From: an uncultured Clostridium sp.
GTDB lineage: Bacteria; Bacillota; Clostridia; Lachnospirales; Lachnospiraceae
Direction: 5' to 3'
Assembly (NCBI GenBank): GCA_905192625.1
Contig: CAJJLI010000109.1
Span: 1-6,819, forward strand
DNA length: 6,819 nucleotides
Under the pieces are notes generated by a model that saw nothing but the letters and a program-made list of their open reading frames with translations, had not been told where the DNA came from and ran no database searches. Position 1 is the stretch's first letter. Each line of letters opens with the position of its first letter. Below, piece by piece: positions 1 through 6,546 of this stretch. The position numbers were made by a program, and so were the translations under genes.

Positions 1-1
1 T

Positions 2-931
2 CCACCGACGGTAGATTGGGGATTCCTCATATCAGGCGAACTAAAAATCAGGCGATGTGGAGTAGCTTACAAGTTTAAGGAAAGTCCTCTTGTGGTAATT
101 TCAGCTGCTTCAGCTGGTATGATTGGTGCCTTTGCAAGCCAGATTCTAAATGGAAGTATTTTCACTGCTCCTACAACAATTTCTTTCACTGGCCCAGGAG
201 AACCACTGGGTGCTTTTATCGCTGCATATGTAGCTATCACACTTGGGCATTTCATATCTGGTAAAACAAAAGTTGATATTATTGCTACTCCATTGGTATC
301 CATCTTATCTGGATCACTTGCTGGTCTGTTCGTTGGCCCACCAATTTCATCTTTCATGTTAAGGCTTGGTGAGCTGATTAACTGGGCAACATATCGCCAA
401 CCAATTTTAATGGGTATCATTATTAGTGTTATCATGGGAATTATACTTACCTTACCAATTAGTTCTGCTGCACTTGGTGTTGCTTTAGATCTTTCTGGCA
501 TTGCAGCAGGAGCTGCCGTTGTTGGATGTTGCGCCAATATGATTGGCTTTGCCGTTGCGAGTTACCGTGAAAATAAACTTGGGGGTTTCATTGCTCAAGG
601 CATTGGAACAAGTATGTTACAAGTTCCAAACATCGTTAAAAAGCCTATAATCTGGATACCAGCCATTTTGACTAGTGCAATACTCGGTCCTATTTCAACA
701 CAAGTCTTAAAGATGACAAACAATGCAACCGGTTCAGGTATGGGAACTGCAGGGCTGGTTGGTCAAATCATGGCCTTAGAAACTATGGTCCCTAGTATCG
801 GGCTTTTCGCAACTTTACTTCAAGTTGCCCTAATGCACTTTATCTTACCTGGTATTATTGCTTTTATTATCTCAGAGTTTATGCGTAAAAAAGGACTCAT
901 AAAGTTTGGGGATATGAAATTAGATATATAA
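2..931 (+). CDS. PTS EIIC_2-type sugar permease, 3' part (left-truncated)
   Basis: The reading frame is open from base 2 to a TAA at 929-931, giving 309 residues, so the true start lies left of the window; the GTG at 92 is internal because about 30 sensible codons precede it (PPTVDWGFLISGELKI...). The protein is very hydrophobic and rich in Gly, Ala and Ile, with a run of predicted membrane segments. Glycine-rich stretches such as GIAAGAAVVGCCANMIG, GGFIAQGIGTSMLQVPNI and GSGMGTAGLVGQ match what I know of the PTS EIIC_2 family (PF13303), usually about 340 residues, so most of the protein is here. The family is classed as the membrane component of phosphoenolpyruvate-dependent sugar uptake, but the substrate is unknown and no EIIA, EIIB or HPr gene is visible. 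The gene converges on the phosphoesterase gene and is followed by a large hairpin. Family call fairly sure; transport role inferred. Confidence 0.82.
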   Translation, partial: PPTVDWGFLISGELKIRRCGVAYKFKESPLVVISAASAGMIGAFASQILNGSIFTAPTTISFTGPGEPLGAFIAAYVAITLGHFISGKTKVDIIATPLVSILSGSLAGLFVGPPISSFMLRLGELINWATYRQPILMGIIISVIMGIILTLPISSAALGVALDLSGIAAGAAVVGCCANMIGFAVASYRENKLGGFIAQGIGTSMLQVPNIVKKPIIWIPAILTSAILGPISTQVLKMTNNATGSGMGTAGLVGQIMALETMVPSIGLFATLLQVALMHFILPGIIAFIISEFMRKKGLIKFGDMKLDI

Positions 932-938
932 GTAGAAC

Positions 939-1025
939 AAAGCTATCGTAAAGCCACGTTAATTACAAATATAACTCTTAAACAAAGAGTACTTAATTGT
1001 AATAAACATGGCAAACGATAGCTTT
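939..1025. terminator. 87-nt imperfect palindrome, possible bidirectional terminator
   Basis: Perfect 11-bp arms, AAAGCTATCGT (939-949) and ACGATAGCTTT (1015-1025), enclose further pairing: 953-956 with 1009-1012, 958-960 with 1005-1007, 962-968 with 997-1003, and a tip stem ACTCTT (974-979) with AAGAGT (985-990) around a 5-nt loop. About 33 pairs form over 87 nt. It begins 7 nt after the permease stop codon, lies between two convergent genes, and its right arm ends in TTTATTATTTG, so a terminator is the simplest reading. The T-tract is weak and the structure is longer than a usual intrinsic terminator, so a small palindromic repeat element is also possible. Confidence 0.55.
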
Positions 1026-1160
1026 ATTATTTGCAAACACTTTTTACACGTGTGCTACCCTGTATAATAGGAACACCAATTTCACTCTACTAACTATTTT
1101 AATATGATACAGGTATCCATCTGCTACATGTATAAAGGGATATTGCTATTTTAACTTTCA
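1026..1160. other. Intergenic remainder, no gene seen
   Basis: This stretch between the palindrome and the stop of the minus-strand phosphoesterase gene holds no ORF with a ribosome binding site. A short palindrome GATACAGGTATC (1107-1118 or close to it) and ACACGTGT near 1046 are too small to call. No good terminator for the phosphoesterase gene is visible here, so its transcripts may end in the palindrome at 939-1025. Confidence 0.4.
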
Positions 1161-1703
1161 CTATAATCTCAATTCAGAAATAATTTCACCATCCAACGAC
1201 TTTATAGCCACATTGCTAGATTCATATATCATATAGCTGTTTTTATTGCCTTCCTTTGGAATAGAAACTGATCCAGGATTTAGATATACATAATCCTCTG
1301 TCTTCTTTAATGCCTGCACATGGGTGTGACCATGTAGTAGAATATCACCTTTTTTTAAGGATGGTAACTTATTTTCATTAAATAAATGACCATGGGTTGC
1401 AAAGATTGTATGACCATCCAAATATAACATCATAGAATCGGACATGACTGGGAATTCTAATACCATTTGATCAACTTCAGCCTCACAGTTACCACGCACA
1501 CACCATATTTCTTCTTTCATAGCATTTAATATCTGAATCACTTCTTTGGGTGCATATCCTTCTGGTAAATCATTTCTTGGTCCGTGATATAAAAGATCTC
1601 CTAGTAAGAGTAAACGATCTGCTTTCTCCTCTTTATAACGATCTATTAGTTGCTTGAGATAAAATGCTGATCCATGAATATCCGATGCAATCATTAATTT
1701 CAT
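1161..1703 (-). CDS. yfcE: YfcE-type metallophosphoesterase
   Basis: 180 residues, close to the 184 of E. coli YfcE, with all the motifs of this calcineurin-like metallophosphoesterase family: SDIHG (D8, H10), LLGDLLYHGPRN (D36, H40, N44), RGNCE (N72), THGH (H104) and HGHTH (H124, H126, H128), which together ligate two metal ions. YfcE and relatives hydrolyse phosphodiesters in vitro, typically with Mn2+; the natural substrate is not settled. The protein is cytosolic, with no signal peptide or membrane segment. The ATG (complement of 1701-1703) has a good site, AGAGGA (complement of 1709-1714), 5 nt away, and a promoter lies just upstream. It follows the secreted-protein gene on the same strand with a 142-bp gap and no obvious terminator between, so some read-through is possible. 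It looks intact and like a housekeeping gene. Confidence 0.93.
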   Translation of the reverse strand: MKLMIASDIHGSAFYLKQLIDRYKEEKADRLLLLGDLLYHGPRNDLPEGYAPKEVIQILNAMKEEIWCVRGNCEAEVDQMVLEFPVMSDSMMLYLDGHTIFATHGHLFNENKLPSLKKGDILLHGHTHVQALKKTEDYVYLNPGSVSIPKEGNKNSYMIYESSNVAIKSLDGEIISELRL

Positions 1704-1754
1704 ATAATTCCTCTTTTCTGTTAATAAATTCGTGCAATCATAGCACTTTCCTAT

Positions 1755-1783
1755 ATTGTAACGAATTCAAACGTCTGCATCAA
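1755..1783 (-). promoter_or_regulatory. Promoter of the yfcE-type gene
   Basis: On the minus strand, TTGATG (complement of 1778-1783) and TACAAT (complement of 1755-1760) are separated by exactly 17 bp. They match the sigma-A consensus at 4 of 6 and 5 of 6 positions. Transcription would start near 1748, leaving a leader of about 45 nt before the ATG. Confidence 0.6.
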
Positions 1784-1845
1784 CTATAATATTATTTGCA
1801 TTTTACCATTACTCCTACTCAGAAAATTTAATCCTATACATGAAT

Positions 1846-4359
1846 CTATTTTTTTGTATTATATCTTGCTTTTACCGTAAGGACAATATTTCTAGTCAAG
1901 GTTTCATTTCCATTGGAAACATATGCAACTAGCGTTACTTTCGCATCCTTATATTTTGGTCGATTCACTACACCTTTACTAGAGATAATGCTTTCATTTT
2001 TAGATACCCACGTGATAGTTGAACCATTCTTACCATACTTTGGTAGCCCAATATTCTTTGTGATTCGTTTCCACGAATCACCTTTGGCATATGTTAGTTT
2101 AATTCCTTTCATATCTTTATAAGCATTCGAGTTTTTTGAAGTTACAACTAAGGATAAGGTAGCAATTGGGCTTTTTTCCTCTGCATAAGATTCATCCGTA
2201 ACCCAAATTTTCATTTGATAGGTTCCTGGTTTTAATTTCAGCGCCCAATCAGAAGTATTAATGGTAAAATTGTTTAAATTATAGCTCGTGCTATATGGTA
2301 GTTTGGTATTAAAATAAAGTGGTTTCCCCTCAATCGATATCCTGATACCTACCATTTTCTTCGTTGATTGTATTGTGCCACTTAAACTCACCTTACCACC
2401 TTCAACGACTTCATAGCTTTCTTTATTTCCTGTAATATAAGTTTTTTTACTCGCTATTACATTGATATCAAATACCTTAACTTTTGAATTGTTCCCATAC
2501 GATATGGTTGCCATCAAAGAAACACTTATATCCTCGTATTGTCGATTGACAATACCTACCCCATCATTTATTCTTACCACATTTTTATTACCGGAAATCC
2601 AAGTGATCGTTGAGCCACCCTCACCTTTTGTAGGTAAAGTTAAACGTCCAGTAACATAATTTGCATAATCCCCTGAGGAATAACCAATATTTAATCTATT
2701 ATAATCCTGCTCTAAGATTTGTGTTTCATTGCCTCGGACTGTTAAACTAGCCTCATAAATCAAAGCACTTACGTTTGGATCATTCGAGGTTGTTGCATAA
2801 ATTCTAATTTTATAATCACCAGTCTTTAAATTAGAGGTATTTAAACCCAGTCGTCTTAGGTCATAGGTCGAGCTATCTGGGTTTGCTTCCATTCGTATTC
2901 CTTCATTTGTCAATGAACCATTCACTTCTTTTGAAATTAATAATTTAACGTTCGTTAGTTTGGATTGTGCAGATATGGTTCCAGCCAATGAAAGTTTACT
3001 TGATACGATCATTGAGTATGCAGAATCAAGACCTGTTACTTTTGGCACTGACTCCAAGTTAGAAATTATCCATATCGGTCCACTGTCATTGTATACCGTC
3101 TTACATTCCTTCATAATCGTTTGAAGATCATAACCATCTGACTTTTTACTACGACTTCTTTGTGTATTATCTCTGGAATCAGCAACCAATACTTTACCTG
3201 CATCCGTAATTCCTCTTAGTACAATAAATTCATCCCTTGTTTGAGCAAATGTAGGGTTATATACATTCGTTAGCAATGCCACAACAAGTTTTCCCTCTTG
3301 TAGTGCTTGCGTAACCTTCTTAACTACGCTTTCATTGTTATAGATTGGATTCAGTGACTCCACAGATAAGTTGTGTGAGCTTGCTAATGACTGTATCAAG
3401 GAGTTACTCATATACGTAGTATTATTATAATTATTATTATTTGCCCAATTTACCATATAGATAGGATCCAGTACTTGATTCTTTAAACTAGATAGTACCG
3501 TTGCCATCGAAGTAAGGGCACTTCCATCTACACCAAGTGTTGAAGTTCCAATGGAATAATCTTTATATACACTGTACAATTGGTTAAAATAATAAATGTT
3601 TCTTTGTGGTCCAGCTATGATTTCATATTTCGCTTCTACCTTCGGTAATATATACAAATACGACGTAGCAATTTCTTGTTCCTCTTTCAAGCTATCTGTT
3701 TTTACAAACACTCGAATCGTATAAGTATTCCCTGCCACAAGCTTTGAATCCGAAGTGTTTAATCGAATTGAATTCAGATTGTAGTACGTACTCTTTGGAT
3801 ACACCGTTACTTTGGAACTGCTAAAATTATAACCTGATATATCAACCCACAAAGAGGTGATTTCCGATTTTGCATTCACATATCCCTCTAGGGTAAAGGT
3901 CTGCCCTTTTGTAACTTCATATAGCTCTTTTATTGAAACTTCAGGGTATGCAATCTCATTTTTAGTAACTACAAGATTAAAAAACTTCTGTTCTATTTTC
4001 CCTGAATGATACAATATAGCAGTTAGGGTAACATACTTATCTGCATCCGTAGGTCTTGTTACTATTCCGGCATCTGTAATCACACTTGTATTATTTGATG
4101 TCCAGGTAATCGCCGATCCTCTCTTTCCAATGGTAGGTAGATATATATTTTGCGTAACAGAATTATAACCATCTGCCCCATTAAACAAAACTTCTAAATC
4201 ATACCAATCTGCAATCAAAGACTCCTCTGTACTCTTATAAGTATCATCACTTATCTTTTGTATTCCACTTGCCTCTACATTCATAGGAAGCATCGTTAGG
4301 ATAAGTAAAGTACATACATATACAACGTTACATAAAACTCTTCTTATCTTAGAATACAT
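1846..4359 (-). CDS. Secreted Ig-repeat protein with degenerate C39-peptidase-like domain
   Basis: 837 residues from the ATG (complement of 4357-4359), chosen because AGAAAGGA (complement of 4367-4374) sits 7 nt upstream; an in-frame TTG 24 bases earlier has no such site. Residues 1-30 form a signal peptide (SKIRR, hydrophobic core, NVEA-SG cleavage region). Domains in order: atrophied bacterial Ig-like (aBig_2 type) at about 45-132, 546-637 and 744-832, each with a G-[ST]-x-ITW-x-S core and a V-x-R segment; a second beta domain at about 140-240, 444-542 and 642-740, each with Y-[ND]-L, then L/I-NTS, then G-x-Y; and a C39_2-like domain at about 245-433 (YYFNQ start, GSALTSMATVLSSL, DEFIVLRGI). 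There the expected catalytic Cys aligns with Ser280 and the His with Glu377, so peptidase activity is unlikely. No LPxTG motif or C-terminal anchor is seen, so it is probably secreted or loosely wall-bound. Function unknown; binding of cell-wall or extracellular ligands is a guess. Confidence 0.85.
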   Translation of the reverse strand: MYSKIRRVLCNVVYVCTLLILTMLPMNVEASGIQKISDDTYKSTEESLIADWYDLEVLFNGADGYNSVTQNIYLPTIGKRGSAITWTSNNTSVITDAGIVTRPTDADKYVTLTAILYHSGKIEQKFFNLVVTKNEIAYPEVSIKELYEVTKGQTFTLEGYVNAKSEITSLWVDISGYNFSSSKVTVYPKSTYYNLNSIRLNTSDSKLVAGNTYTIRVFVKTDSLKEEQEIATSYLYILPKVEAKYEIIAGPQRNIYYFNQLYSVYKDYSIGTSTLGVDGSALTSMATVLSSLKNQVLDPIYMVNWANNNNYNNTTYMSNSLIQSLASSHNLSVESLNPIYNNESVVKKVTQALQEGKLVVALLTNVYNPTFAQTRDEFIVLRGITDAGKVLVADSRDNTQRSRSKKSDGYDLQTIMKECKTVYNDSGPIWIISNLESVPKVTGLDSAYSMIVSSKLSLAGTISAQSKLTNVKLLISKEVNGSLTNEGIRMEANPDSSTYDLRRLGLNTSNLKTGDYKIRIYATTSNDPNVSALIYEASLTVRGNETQILEQDYNRLNIGYSSGDYANYVTGRLTLPTKGEGGSTITWISGNKNVVRINDGVGIVNRQYEDISVSLMATISYGNNSKVKVFDINVIASKKTYITGNKESYEVVEGGKVSLSGTIQSTKKMVGIRISIEGKPLYFNTKLPYSTSYNLNNFTINTSDWALKLKPGTYQMKIWVTDESYAEEKSPIATLSLVVTSKNSNAYKDMKGIKLTYAKGDSWKRITKNIGLPKYGKNGSTITWVSKNESIISSKGVVNRPKYKDAKVTLVAYVSNGNETLTRNIVLTVKARYNTKK

Positions 4360-4400
4360 AATTTTTTCCTTTCTATTTTCCAATAATTGTATTTTATTTA

Positions 4401-4409
4401 ATTATACCA
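4401..4409 (-). promoter_or_regulatory. Extended -10 promoter of the secreted-protein gene
   Basis: The minus strand reads TGGTATAAT (complement of 4401-4409), a perfect TATAAT with the extended TGn. No -35 lies at 17 bp, but GTGACA (complement of 4428-4433) is present at a 21-bp spacing and overlaps a TGTCA box shared with the other control region. The start would fall near 4394, giving a leader of about 35 nt. Confidence 0.5.
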
Positions 4410-4427
4410 TAACTATTTTAGATATTG

Positions 4428-4466
4428 TGTCACTTATGAGTTATTTCAATGTCAAATATAAGACAT
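4428..4466. promoter_or_regulatory. TGTCA-box cluster, candidate response-regulator site
   Basis: TGTCA occurs at 4428-4432 and 4450-4454, 22 bp (two helical turns) apart, with a degenerate copy midway. ATGTC (4449-4453) and GACAT (4462-4466) also form a short inverted repeat. The minus-strand nonamer TAAGTGACA (4428-4436) recurs exactly at 6555-6563 in the control region downstream of the kinase. The cluster lies between the divergent promoters, close to the -35 position of the regulator promoter. Binding by the response regulator is inferred. Confidence 0.4.
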
Positions 4467-4476
4467 CTGAAATTTA

Positions 4477-4485
4477 TGCTATAAT
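4477..4485 (+). promoter_or_regulatory. Extended -10 promoter upstream of the response regulator
   Basis: TGCTATAAT is a perfect -10 with the extended TGn. There is no recognisable -35 at 17 bp, which suits an activator-dependent or extended -10 promoter. The start would be near 4492, just before the tandem repeats, so these would be transcribed in a leader of about 300 nt. Confidence 0.5.
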
Positions 4486-4562
4486 GAAAACCGTATGAGC
4501 TATCGCAAGCTCGCTTGTGTATAGCGATTGAAGCAACATGACCATGAACTGGTTCTTGTTCA

Positions 4563-4571
4563 TGGTATAAT
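4563..4571 (+). promoter_or_regulatory. Possible second extended -10 (repeat copy 1)
   Basis: TGGTATAAT overlaps the end of the 9-bp inverted repeat ACCATGAAC/GTTCATGGT, which would place an operator-like dyad in the -35 to -10 spacer. No -35 is seen. It could be a real start site or only part of a transcribed repeat. Confidence 0.3.
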
Positions 4572-4648
4572 GAACGCGGAATGAGCTATCGCAAGCTCGC
4601 TTGTGTATAGCGATTGGAGCAACATGACCATGAACTGGTTTTTGTTCA

Positions 4649-4657
4649 TGGTATAAT
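4649..4657 (+). promoter_or_regulatory. Possible third extended -10 (repeat copy 2)
   Basis: The same TGGTATAAT as in repeat copy 1, exactly 86 bp further on and about 130 bp before the regulator start codon. The evidence and doubts are the same. Confidence 0.3.
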
Positions 4658-4751
4658 GAACGCGGAATGATTTACCGATACAAATGGGTACACTTTCATT
4701 AAGGTTGAAATCATTTCTAAACATGAATTTATATAGAAAGAAAATAAAGAG

Positions 4752-4788
4752 AAAGGAAGCATGCTGATTTAAAATGCATGAATAAATA
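4752..4788 (+). promoter_or_regulatory. Unusual translation-initiation region of the regulator gene
   Basis: AAAGGA (4752-4757) is followed by CATGC (4760-4764) and GCATG (4776-4780), which can pair and would leave about 10 unpaired nt between the site and the ATG at 4789. Tiny ORFs ATG-CTG-ATT-TAA (4761-4772) and ATG-AAT-AAA-TAA (4778-4789) are also present, the latter with a stop that overlaps the regulator start by one base. Structured spacing or re-initiation is inferred only. Confidence 0.3.
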
Positions 4789-5463
4789 ATGAGCAAGATT
4801 CTTTTAGTCGAAGATGATACAAGTATCATAAAAAATTTAACGGAATTCCTATCCACAGAGGGTTATTCTGTCACTTCAGTTACCGGTCAAACAGAAGCAC
4901 TAGATAAAATCGAAAACGAATATTATGATTTAGTCCTTCTTGATATCTCCCTGTCAAATGGGAATGGTTTTGCAGTATGTTCTGGAATTAAAGCAAAGGG
5001 GGATACTCCTGTTATATTTGTAACTGCATCTGGAGATGAATTTAGTGTCGTTGCAGGGCTTGACATGGGTGCAGACGACTATATCAGTAAACCATTCCGC
5101 CCAAGAGAGCTATTATCTAGAATAAAGAGTGTATTACGCAGAAGTGGTAAAATAAATTCCGTGACAGAGATTCATAGTCTTACCATAGATATGGTGAAAG
5201 CAACCGTAATGAAACGGGGGAAGGAAATCTTTTTATCTGCTTTAGAATATCGTCTACTACTTGTTTTCCTGTCCAACCGAGGTGTTGTGTTATCAAGAAA
5301 TAAATTATTAGAAGAGATTTGGGACATTGCAGGTGATTTCGTTAATGATAATACCTTAACCGTATATATTAAGCGTTTAAGAGAAAAAATTGAAGATGAT
5401 CCACAAAATCCAAGCATCATTAAAACTATTCGTGGATTAGGTTATATAATGGATGAGCTATAA
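4789..5463 (+). CDS. OmpR/PhoB-family response regulator
   Basis: 224 residues, the usual length for this family. The receiver domain (about 1-115) has the acidic pair D9-D10 in MSKILLVEDD, the phosphoacceptor D52 (LVLLDISL), T79 (FVTAS), Y98 and K101 in DDYISKPF. The winged-helix DNA-binding domain (about 125-222) ends with the typical NTLTVYIKRLREKI and TIRGLGYIM. It is a cytosolic transcription factor phosphorylated by the kinase encoded 41 bp downstream, almost certainly in the same operon. The ATG follows an in-frame stop at 4783-4785, so no earlier start is possible. The nearest good ribosome site, AAAGGA (4752-4757), is about 31 nt upstream, unusually far; a small hairpin (4760-4780) could shorten the distance. 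Its likely targets are the TGACA boxes on both sides of the operon (inferred). Confidence 0.95.
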   Translation: MSKILLVEDDTSIIKNLTEFLSTEGYSVTSVTGQTEALDKIENEYYDLVLLDISLSNGNGFAVCSGIKAKGDTPVIFVTASGDEFSVVAGLDMGADDYISKPFRPRELLSRIKSVLRRSGKINSVTEIHSLTIDMVKATVMKRGKEIFLSALEYRLLLVFLSNRGVVLSRNKLLEEIWDIAGDFVNDNTLTVYIKRLREKIEDDPQNPSIIKTIRGLGYIMDEL

Positions 5464-5504
5464 AATAAAATGATTGGTAATCTATTAAACAGAAAGGATT
5501 CTAC

Positions 5505-6512
5505 ATGGACTTTTTTCGTAACCCAGAAATTAAGAAAAGTTTATTTCTTTATATAAGCTTTATTCTAGTGACTACAATTATAGGATTTTATATCAATGAT
5601 TATTGTGGCTATTATGTATTATTCATTGAATTACTCCTAAGCATTTTGCATTTTTCATATACCTTTTTACGCTATCAAAAAATTGCAGAATTGAGTGGGA
5701 TACTTGACTCCATTTTGCATGGAAATGAAGCTATAAATTTTGATAATTTTAGTGAAGGCGAATTGTCTATTTTACAAAACGAACTTACAAAGATGACATT
5801 GAAATTACGAGAGCAAAGGACTGAACTTGTTCGTGATAAATTATATTTAACCGACTCCATTGCTGATATTTCTCACCAACTTAGAACTCCTCTAACGTCC
5901 ATCAATCTTATTTGCAGCTTTCTATCAAAATCGGATCTAAGTGATGAAAGAAGAAGACAATTGTCAAAAGACCTTAATAAAATTCTACAAAGAATTGAAT
6001 GGCTCATATCTTCCTTACTTAAACTTTCTAAGATAGATGCAGGTACTGCAAATTTCAAAAAAGAAACGGTTTATGTAAAGGAATTGATAGAAAAATCAAT
6101 AACTCCCATCATGATTCCAATGGAACTTAAAGAGCAAGAGTTTCATACATCTATGAATGGAAATGAATCTTTTGTGGGGGATTTGTCATGGTCCATTGAA
6201 GCAATTAGTAACATACTAAAAAACTGTATGGAACATACTCCAATTGGCGGAAATATAACTGTTAATTGCATTGAAAATAGCATTTATACTGAACTTGTTA
6301 TAAAAGATAATGGGAGTGGCATTGACAAGGAAGATTTGCCTCACTTATTTGAACGCTTTTATAAAGGGAAATACTCTAGTGATCAAAGTGTTGGCATTGG
6401 ACTAGCCCTTGCTAGAGTCATTATTGTTGAGCAAAACGGAACAATAAAGGTTGAAAACAATTACGACGGTGGTGCTAAGTTTACAATACGTTTCTATAAG
6501 CAAATCATATAA
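5505..6512 (+). CDS. Two-TM sensor histidine kinase, intramembrane-sensing (BceS-like) type
   Basis: 335 residues. Two membrane helices (about 13-30 and 36-55) are joined by only a few residues, so there is no extracellular sensor domain. A linker (about 56-115) follows with a FSEGELSILQNEL segment. The H-box is DISHQLRTPL with phosphoacceptor H124. The ATPase domain has the N-box (N236, N240 in SNILKN), G1 DNGSGI (268-273), F-box FERFYKG (282-288) and G2 VGIGLALA (296-303). It would autophosphorylate H124 and pass the phosphate to D52 of the regulator encoded just upstream. The start ATG has AAAGGA (5493-5498) 6 nt away. Kinases of this shape in low-GC Gram-positives usually work with a neighbouring BceAB-type ABC transporter that does the sensing, which agrees with the possible ABC gene at the right edge. 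Nothing is missing from the catalytic core. Confidence 0.94.
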   Translation: MDFFRNPEIKKSLFLYISFILVTTIIGFYINDYCGYYVLFIELLLSILHFSYTFLRYQKIAELSGILDSILHGNEAINFDNFSEGELSILQNELTKMTLKLREQRTELVRDKLYLTDSIADISHQLRTPLTSINLICSFLSKSDLSDERRRQLSKDLNKILQRIEWLISSLLKLSKIDAGTANFKKETVYVKELIEKSITPIMIPMELKEQEFHTSMNGNESFVGDLSWSIEAISNILKNCMEHTPIGGNITVNCIENSIYTELVIKDNGSGIDKEDLPHLFERFYKGKYSSDQSVGIGLALARVIIVEQNGTIKVENNYDGGAKFTIRFYKQII

Positions 6513-6546
6513 TCTCTCTACTAGCTCTAGAATAAAAGAAAGCTTA

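Larger units (their letters stand above)
4495..4666 (+). repeat. Two tandem 86-bp repeats, each with two hairpins and a TATAAT
   Basis: Copies at 4495-4580 and 4581-4666 differ at only two positions (a/g in the CGATTGRAGC segment, c/t in GGTTYTTG). Each holds hairpin 1 (4499-4525; 4585-4611), an 11-pair stem of CTATCGCAAGC against GCTTGTGTATAG type with one bulge and one G-U. Each also holds a perfect 9-bp inverted repeat ACCATGAAC-N8-GTTCATGGT (4541-4566; 4627-4652), which runs into an extended -10, TGGTATAAT (4563-4571; 4649-4657). Sequence just left of copy 1 (4476-4488) matches the end of the unit at 12 of 13 bases, so the array may have arisen by duplication of a promoter-proximal segment. 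It carries no coding frame and resembles no named element I recognise. Confidence 0.9.

Noticed and set aside
92..94. GTG as the start of the permease gene
   Set aside because: The frame is open to the left edge with plausible protein sequence, and no ribosome site precedes the GTG, so the gene is truncated by the window.
67..537. 156-codon open frame on the minus strand
   Set aside because: It lies wholly opposite the permease gene, has no family features, and the plus-strand frame has clear membrane-protein character.
1063..1068. TATAAT on the plus strand as a promoter
   Set aside because: It has no -35 at a proper distance and faces into the 3' end of a minus-strand gene with no plus-strand gene beyond it.
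1104..1154. 16-codon ORF on the plus strand
   Set aside because: It has no ribosome binding site and no recognisable sequence features.
4381..4383. TTG start for the secreted protein, adding eight residues
   Set aside because: No Shine-Dalgarno site lies before it, while the ATG at 4357-4359 has AGAAAGGA at the right distance and gives a normal signal peptide.
4495..4666. CRISPR array
   Set aside because: Units are 86 bp, contiguous and nearly identical, with no unique spacers and no cas genes.
4560..4856. 98-codon open frame on the minus strand over the repeats and regulator start
   Set aside because: It crosses the repeat array and the regulator gene and shows no protein-family signal.
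6513..6546. Terminator directly after the kinase gene
   Set aside because: CTAGCTCTAG-type symmetry is too short and no T-run follows, so no terminator could be supported there.
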